Assembly: GCA_036768485.1 (NCBI GenBank)
Contig: JAVLUZ010000341.1
Location: 772,234 to 836,233, forward strand
Direction of reading: 5' to 3'
From: Mermis nigrescens
Lineage: Eukaryota; Nematoda; Enoplea; Mermithida; Mermithidae
DNA: 64,000 bases
How positions within the stretch are numbered: the stretch's first letter is position 1; each line of letters opens with the position of its first letter. Below the pieces are notes generated by a model, which was not told where the DNA came from, did no database searches, and was given only the letters and a program-made list of their open reading frames with translations. The position numbers were made by a program, and so were the translations under genes. This document shows positions 57,656 through 64,000 of this stretch, in pieces.

Positions 57656-58757
57656 AAAGTAGCAGCAAAGAAAAATGCTCCAATGTAACGGAAAGGACAA
57701 ATATACTTGGAATAGCGGATTATTAAAGACATTTAAGAAGGGGACTGGGAAAAAGTCACCTATGCGCGCAAAAAATCACAAGAATCTGCTAAAAAATCAG
57801 ATTTCTTTAAACAACACAAAAATCGAAGTAAATTCTGCGGCCTCTGAAAAAAGAAGGTATCCTCTCAAAATATTTTTCACTGGTTTGTTGAACAGCTTGG
57901 AAGGAAACCTTTGCCTGTCTTAAGTTGCCGATTTAGTTTGAGATCAGCCTCACGTTATCTTTACAATATATACTGAATATTCACTTAAAAGGCTCAATTA
58001 ATAATTATGACATTTGTATCAGGATCTTTATTATGGTTCTGCAGTTACAAGTGTTATGCTAGCGCGATGTGATGATGTATATAGGTAGGAATGGCATTTT
58101 ACATGTGAGCTATTAAAATTTCTGTTCTATCGTTGTGCACTGTTGCATTTATTCGCACGCTTATCTCGCTCGTTTTTCTTGCGTTATGTCATAAATTCTT
58201 TGGTGCTAACCTGTTTGCGCATGCTTAGTGCCTTTCAGCACTTCAATAACATTTGCAACAGCGGTCGTTTAGACTTGTATTCAGTTGAGGTTAGTAAACA
58301 GAATGATTTTTTTGTCATTTTCTTAAATTAAGATTGATTGGTTTGATGTTTAAAGAATAAAGTAGGTCTGTTATTTTTTCTTAAATATAGGCCACAACCA
58401 TACATAGGTAGCAAGAAAATCCTGGGGGTCTGGTTGAATAAAATCGCCAAAACTGTTACTAAAAATTGAATTCTGGGGGATAACAGTAATCTGTAGGGGT
58501 TTTTCAGCTACTGGGAAGCAGACCCCACCTGAAACTCCCACGCCAAATTGTGGCCACTACTAGCTTCTGCCGGCCGCAAAATATACTTCGACTTTTGTGC
58601 CGCTTGAAGAAATCTGATTTTTAGCAGATTCTTGTAATTTTTTACGTGCGTACATAGGCGACTTTTTCCTATTCTCTCCTTTTATTTCTTTAATAATCCG
58701 CTATTCCAAGTATAATTTATCCTTTTTGTTACGTCGGAGCATTTTTCTTTGCTAGTA
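57656..58757. mobile_element. Element F copy 3 with a different interior
   Basis: Arms lie at 57660-57850 (AGCAAAGAAAAATGCTCC) and 58565-58757 (reverse). The interior is unlike copies 1 and 2 and includes a degraded MITE-A at 58399-58552. Confidence 0.7.
58399..58552 (+). mobile_element. Degraded MITE-A inside element F
   Basis: It runs from CATACATAGGTAGCAAG to CACGCCAAATTGTG. The flanking octamers GCCACAAC and GCCACTAC match at seven of eight positions. The middle is deleted. Confidence 0.8.
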
Positions 58758-58974
58758 ACACATATTTTATTAATCGTCAATTGCTTCATAAATAAATTAT
58801 GACAAGCACACCATCTTGTTGATTCCAGCTCTGTAGCAGTGCGCGCATTGCTAGCGTAAGAATACACACCAGGTCGTTTTTAGATTAGTCCTCACTTTCA
58901 TAGGAATAAGCGATTTATGTTATTTATTTTTTGCGTCGGATGTGCAACTCCCTTCTACAGGCCGCAGAATGATA

Positions 58975-60351
58975 CAGGGTGGTCCACTTATCTATTCCAT
59001 TTTTTGTTTAGCTGCTGTACCCTCAATAGTTGCTGATATTTAATGTAAATTCAACATAATGTATAGTGAACATTAGAATTTAATTTTTAATCATTTTAGG
59101 ACGCTCCGACTATTATTTTATATTTTAAAGATAATTTTGTTTCGCTGGCTGTACTCCATTTTGGAACGAGCAAAAGTTGCTTCATGGTATGATTGGACGG
59201 GGAATGGTCCAAAGAAAATTTCGAACGACATTTAACCGTGACCCACCATCACATCACAGCACATCTAAATGGCATAAGCTATTGATGGAGACTGGAGCTT
59301 TACAGGATTTGAAAATAAATCGAAGTCGTTCCGCTCATTCCGACGAAAATTCGGCACGAGTGACAGAACATTTCACCGAAAATCCACATTCTTCTACACG
59401 TCGTGCGGCTAATGCTCTAATGATAAGTCGCACAACCATTCAAAGAATTTTAAAAGGCCTTAAGTGGCACCCTCACAAAGTGCACATTGTCCAGAAAATG
59501 ACCGAGGAAGATAAAGAAACTCGATTAGAATTTGCGCAGGATGAAATTGACCGAATGGATCAAAATCCAAATCATCTCATGAATTTGCTTTTTCCTGACG
59601 AGGCACATTTTCATATTGATGGTGGCTTTAATCGTCACAATCATAGTTATTGGTCGGGTGAAAATCCCCAATGGATCACTGAAAAAAATCTGTTACATTC
59701 TCCACGGACGACAGTTTGAGCTGCAATTGGCGATAACGGCCTAATTGGCCCAATTTTTTTCGATGACAATGTCAATAGCCAAAGTTACCTACAGATGCTG
59801 CAAACCCAATTATACCCCCAACTGCAAGCTCGTCATATTGAGAACGATGTGAACTTTTATGCAAAGATGGAACGCCACCTCATTCGGGAATAAATGTTCG
59901 CGATTGGCTCAATGAAACTTTGGCTCAATGAAACTTTTCCCAATTGCTGGATGGGTCGTGGGTTGCCTCCCATGCCTTGGCCTCCTCGTTCTCCCGATTA
60001 AACGCCGTGCGATTTCTTTTTTGGGGTTTTATCAAGTCAAAAGTGTACACAACGCGCCCGATGAACATTGAGGAACTAAAAAATCGAATTATTCAAGCTT
60101 TCAACAATGTTACAGTCGAAATGCGCCGAAAAGTTTGACTAGAATATCGCGAACGTTTGTTCAAGGTTTGAGAAAATGGTGGTGATCACGTAGAAGTCTA
60201 CCATTCGTGAAACATAGCGTTTGTCGATTCAAAAATTTACAGAATAAAATTTTATTGTCTGCTTTATAATCTGGCATAGTTTAATCTTGTTTGAATGAAA
60301 ATTGTTGTTGTTTTATGAAAACAAAGTATGGAATAGATACGTGGGCCACCC
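58975..60351 (+). mobile_element. mariner/Tc1-type transposon, about 1.38 kb, inactive
   Basis: The ends are CAGGGTGGTCCACTTATCTA and the complement GGGTGGCCCACGTATCTATT, bounded by TA on both sides. It carries one broken transposase gene. It is inserted in an F arm; comparison with 12083-12110 gives the empty site GCAGAATATACTTCGAT. Confidence 0.92.
59177..60172 (+). pseudogene. Broken mariner/Tc1-like transposase
   Basis: The gene would bind the element's inverted repeats and cut and rejoin DNA with a DDE/D active site. The visible order is as follows. An N-terminal helix-turn-helix region starts near GRGMVQRKFRTTFNRDPP. A second HTH lies near NALMISRTTIQRILK. The first catalytic Asp is in FPDEAHFHIDG. 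The second lies in the KDGTPPH segment. A PPRSPD...TPCDFFFWG signature carries the third. Breaks include a TGA at 59717-59719 where the family has Trp, a frameshift near 59870-59890 with a small duplicated piece (GGCTCAATGAAACTTT), a stop within the third motif and a frame change near the 3' end. The start is also unclear, with no ATG at the expected place. It cannot make an active enzyme. Confidence 0.92.
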
Positions 60352-62449
60352 TACTTCGATTTCTTGCGTTTTTTAGCGTAAATCTAATTTTTAGTAGATT
60401 CCTTTCCTTTAACAGGCATACATAGGTAACTATTCCCTAGTCCCTTCCTTTTATGTCATTAGTGATGCGTACTTTCAAGTATACTTGTCCTATTTTTTCT
60501 ATCGAAGCATTTTTCTATACTAGTACCCTACTTTTAATTAGCATGATTTGAGTAAATCAGTCAGGAAACACAAACGGTGACATGCCAAAATAATGACAGC
60601 AGTCTAAGAGCACGGAAAACACTATTGTTATCAGCACAAGCATGATCATTTTTAAACAAGACCACCTTACCTTATTTGAATGGGTCTAATGTTTTCAGCA
60701 TTAAGTGTACCATACTACTGGGTGTAAGAAAGAACGCTCACGCATAAATTTGCAATTCTGACGTTACGTGGAATATTTAAAAAAATTAATCGTTTGCAAC
60801 ACTCTGAAATTAAATTAAATTTTCATTGTAAACTTCACATAACTACTGAGTGTGAAGAAAACATCCAGTCAGATTTGTAATCCTGACCTTACGGAACATA
60901 TTTTAAAAGAATGTAAAAAAATCCAACGCTCTGGAAGTAAAACAATAAACTTTACACAAGTACTGGATGTAGATTAAACTTACAGTCAGATTCGTGATTC
61001 TAACGTTACATAAAACATTTTGAAAAAATAAGCTACGCAGCGGCTCTAGAAATAATGTTAATTTTTAGCGTAAACTTTACACAACCACCGAGTGTAGACA
61101 AGATTTTATTCGAATTCGTAATTTTGATATCACTCTGATATTACGATTAATATTTATGAAAAAATTAACTCTCCACAATGGCCTTAAGACAAATAAATAT
61201 GACATGTAAAGCGCTTTACATCACTATCTAATGTAAACAAATGTGCCCAACTGACATGTGATATTTAGCCCCTGTCACATTTTTAGATTTGTGATCATGT
61301 CCAGACTCATAACCGGAGAAGTTGACAGAAAAAAACCAAGACAGAAGCACGTTTAATACCCCCAATTTTAGACTTTACGCCTCCCTAAAAAGCTCAATAT
61401 TAATGTAAATAAACACAATGTGACGTTACCCCTTAAAAATTACTTCATTTTTATTCTATTCAACTTTTGCCGACTTCTAATCGGCAGAATTGGCGAACAA
61501 AAAAGGGATGAAAACGTATTTTCCACCGTTCACCACGTTGTAAACTTTAAAAATCTGAACCTAACTCCCTATTGAGTGTAAGGAAATTCTCGTAGCCTTT
61601 GTACCGTAGTCCGTTTGTGTGTGTAAAACTTCTGTTCAACGTTTAATTTGAGATATTGACCAATCAAAAAAATGAAGAAAATGTGTTTTTTCGCCCAAAG
61701 TTACACCCCTGATTTCGAGCTTTACACCTCCAGAAGTAGCTCAATATTGAGTTTTTAAACGCAGTCTGCTCCGACATGTAGTCCTTGGGAAGTACTTTAT
61801 TTTTATTCCATTCAACTTATCCCGACTTATAACCGGCCAAGTTGGCGGAGAAATATGAGACAAAACCCGCTTTTTGCATTGTCCACTAGAGTGACAAGTT
61901 TAAACCTCTGAATTTAAGCTCGCATTGAGTGTAAAAAAGTTTTCAGGTTAGCCGAAAGTATCCCTTGGATCGTAGTACATTTGTATCAGAAAAAATTTCT
62001 TGGACTCATAAGCAGAGTTGTTTGCAAACGAAAAAGAGGCCAAAATGTGTTTTTCACCCTCAGATTCTTTACACTCTTTACACCGTCATTCTAGAAATAA
62101 TTCACTTTTAAAAAAATGAAAAGGCGCCATCGAGCTCACTTACTTGTCTACAATTCCTACAATTTCAAAAAGCCAGAATAAACAGAATGCAAAACCGAAT
62201 CAGAAAATTGATTTGACAGACCAAGTTTTAAAAAATACGTGATATAATTTTAGTAAAACTTTACACGCTCTTTGAACACTGGGTATTGATTTTTGAAAAA
62301 AAAAACAAAAAAACACCGGCAGCGAATTTTTTTATTATCTATCTTTAAAAGAAGCGCAATACAGAAGTGTCCGGTTATAGCTCTAGGGTGAGTAGGCATA
62401 CGTGAGGGGTACCCAAGTATATTATAGGTACACGCTAACGTGCTACCTA
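60352..62449 (+). repeat. F arm remainder and foldback-type arm E5
   Basis: 60352-60525 is the rest of the F arm cut by the mariner. From TACCCTACTTTTAATTAG the E array follows to the hairpin TAGGTACACGC-TAA-CGTGCTACCTA at 62425-62449. It faces arm E4 with the F and mariner sequences between them, giving a 7.2-kb inverted-repeat structure. Confidence 0.8.
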
Positions 62450-63360
62450 AGAATTACAAAATTAAAATATACATACAATTTTGAATAAAAATTGCGCCGT
62501 TTTTAATGAAGATCCGCATTTTCAGAATCAACCAGAAATAAATCTTGTGGCCATTACAATATTCTTGCATTGAAATCGCGGACAAGTAAAGGTGAGGGAG
62601 TCGGTCACTCCTTTTCCTAACATACCTACCTAACCTTTTATTAGCGAGATAAAGCATGAATATGTATTTCTAAACGGTCTTCAATAGGCGCGTACAATTT
62701 GGAGAGTGCTCCACGCGTTGGCGTGGGGGTTTACATCATACATGTACTATATAGCATTTGAATTCTGGGGGTCAGGCCTAAAAAGTTTTCAGAAAATGTC
62801 ATTTTTGGGCTAAAAGATTAGTACACGTCAAAAACACTGTTTTTCGACGTTTCGGACAATGCTCGTTCTTTTAGAACATAAATACATGAAAAAATTTTAA
62901 AAAAATTAGTCATTTGAACAAAATATAGTCAGAAAATGTGTATATGGCGCGAAGCGCCGAAAATTAGCCAAAAATGAGGTACAAAAACGCTTAGGCACAC
63001 TTTACAGAGTAACGAAAAATCGGCAATTATTACCATTGGCGGTTTCAACCAACCAGAACCGCCGTCCCTAGAATTTTCTTGCTGCGATGTATTGACAACG
63101 TATGTACATAGTCAAATTGACCACTTTTGCCATGATTTTTTTCATTTTTTTCGAAATTTAGGGACGCAAAGCGGACAATCTTCAGTTAAATTACATTTTA
63201 AAGCCTTGAAACTTCAAATTCCAGTGAAGAATGAAAAACAATAAAAAATCAGCTTTTGTTCTTGTTCGTCACCGGAACTCTCCTATGATATTCTTTAAAG
63301 CAAAATATAAAGAAATGAATGTTTAGAACACTATAGGATTGTCAGTAGTAAGGCATGTCA
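62450..63360. other. Unassigned stretch with a MITE-B copy
   Basis: 62737-63090 resembles MITE-B: CATACATGTACTATATAGC start, ACACGTCAAAAACACTGT core and a TGGCGC-GAA-GCGCCGA hairpin at 62945-62960. A short MITE-A-like piece (CCACGCGTTGGCGTGGGGG) precedes it. No gene. Confidence 0.5.
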
Positions 63361-63470
63361 CTCTGGGTCGCCACCCACGGATTCGAACCTAAGAGCAATT
63401 TGCGTTTTGCACTTAAGTGCAAATTGCTTCAGCGGCACCCCCTGAACGCTACATACGCGCTACTGGCATA
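63361..63470. mobile_element. Terminus of a G-like element at the edge of the satellite
   Basis: CACTCTGGGTCGCCACCCACG corresponds to the terminal region of element G (CACTCTGGATCGCCAC). It runs directly into the 106-bp tandem array. Confidence 0.65.
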
Positions 63471-63912
63471 TAATTAATGGTAGTGTAAACAATGTACGGT
63501 CCTTCAACAGGTCACCTACTGGTCATCTAACTGGTCATTTAATGGTCAGAAAAAACAGAGGACATTAACTGCCATATAATTAATGGTAGTGTAAACAATG
63601 TACGGTCCTTCAACAGGTCACCTACTGGTCATCTAACTGGTCATTTAATGGTCAGAAAAAACAGAGGACATTGACTTCCATATAATTAATGGTAGTGTAA
63701 ACAATGTACGGTCCTTCAACAGGTCACCTACTGGTCATCTAACTGGTCATTTAATGGTCAGAAAAAACAGAGGACATTAACTGCCATATAATTAATGGTA
63801 GTGTAAACAATGTACGGTCCTTCAACTAGTCACCTACTGGTCCTCTAACTGGTCATTTAATGGTCAGAAAAAACAGAGGACATTAACTGCCATATAATTA
63901 ATGGTAGTGTAA
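63471..63912 (+). repeat. 106-bp satellite derived from element G arms
   Basis: TAATTAATGG recurs at 63471, 63577, 63683, 63789 and 63895, an exact 106-bp period. Units are nearly identical and include AACAGGTCACCTACTGGTCA. One diverged unit occurs in each arm of element G (about 4760-4870 and 7130-7245). The array runs into the gap. Confidence 0.95.
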
Positions 63913-64000
63913 NNNNNNNNNNNNNNNNNNNNNNNNNNNNNNNNNNNNNNNNNNNNNNNNNNNNNNNNNNNNNNNNNNNNNNNNNNNNNNNNNNNNNNNN
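63913..64000. other. Assembly gap (88 N)
   Basis: A run of N directly after the satellite; the array probably continues beyond it. Confidence 0.99.

Noticed and set aside
63375..63400. GGATTCGAACC resembling a reverse tRNA B box
   Set aside because: No A box or cloverleaf; it lies in a transposon terminus.
63471..63912. Regularly spaced repeats considered as a CRISPR array
   Set aside because: The whole 106-bp unit is repeated with no variable spacers, and the context is eukaryotic; it is a satellite.
1..64000. Bacterial features such as operons, ribosome binding sites, rRNA or prophage genes
   Set aside because: No long ORFs, no operon-like spacing, and abundant eukaryotic transposons and introns.

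Overview
This window reads as nuclear DNA of an invertebrate animal. It is AT-rich and almost gene-free, with one spliced gene whose introns run to several kilobases. Splice acceptors are of the TTTTCAG/TTTTAG type. Most of the window is class II DNA-transposon debris, chiefly non-autonomous elements flanked by 8-bp target-site duplications (TSDs), the hAT hallmark. I cannot name the species. Nothing supports a bacterial, organellar or viral origin, and the window ends in an assembly gap (63913-64000).

The one convincing host gene lies on the + strand from about 35.24 to 50.72 kb. I reconstruct four coding exons with matching phases (35321-35465, 38626-39049, 41465-41948, 50537-50719) that encode a 411-residue bZIP transcription factor of C/EBP type. 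Its basic region and leucine register match C/EBP exactly. The introns of 3.2, 2.4 and 8.6 kb are packed with transposons.

Layout. 1-12.25 kb: long inverted-repeat arms (E) built of repeats carrying a GTGTAAA/TTTACAC palindrome and ending in a perfect hairpin. Between them lie a 1.24-kb hAT with GGACTA repeats and a 2.7-kb foldback element (G). 12.5-29 kb: scattered MITE-A copies, a GGACGGCC-repeat element, a 134-bp tandem array, a tRNA-like sequence, a 1.46-kb hAT (family C) and long unrecognised stretches. 29.1-32.7 kb: a composite with GGCCGAGG-rich ends, inverted remnants of an apparent hAT transposase C-terminus and a TACGAGT-repeat element inside. 33.6-34.9 kb: a GGTT microsatellite and two small MITEs. 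35.2-50.7 kb: the bZIP gene with a three-level nested hAT insertion in intron 1 and an E half-element with many insertions in intron 3. 51-53.4 kb: MITE-A copies, one inserted inside another. 55.3-62.4 kb: two more E arms around a broken mariner. 63.47-63.91 kb: a 106-bp satellite derived from the arms of element G.

Three patterns stand out. Several unrelated hAT-like elements each carry their own short repeat unit in many copies just inside both ends. A short hairpin, CGGCGC-GAA-GCGCCG, recurs about twenty times in repeat families with different termini. Elements are repeatedly nested in their own or other families, and intact TSDs give the order of insertion.
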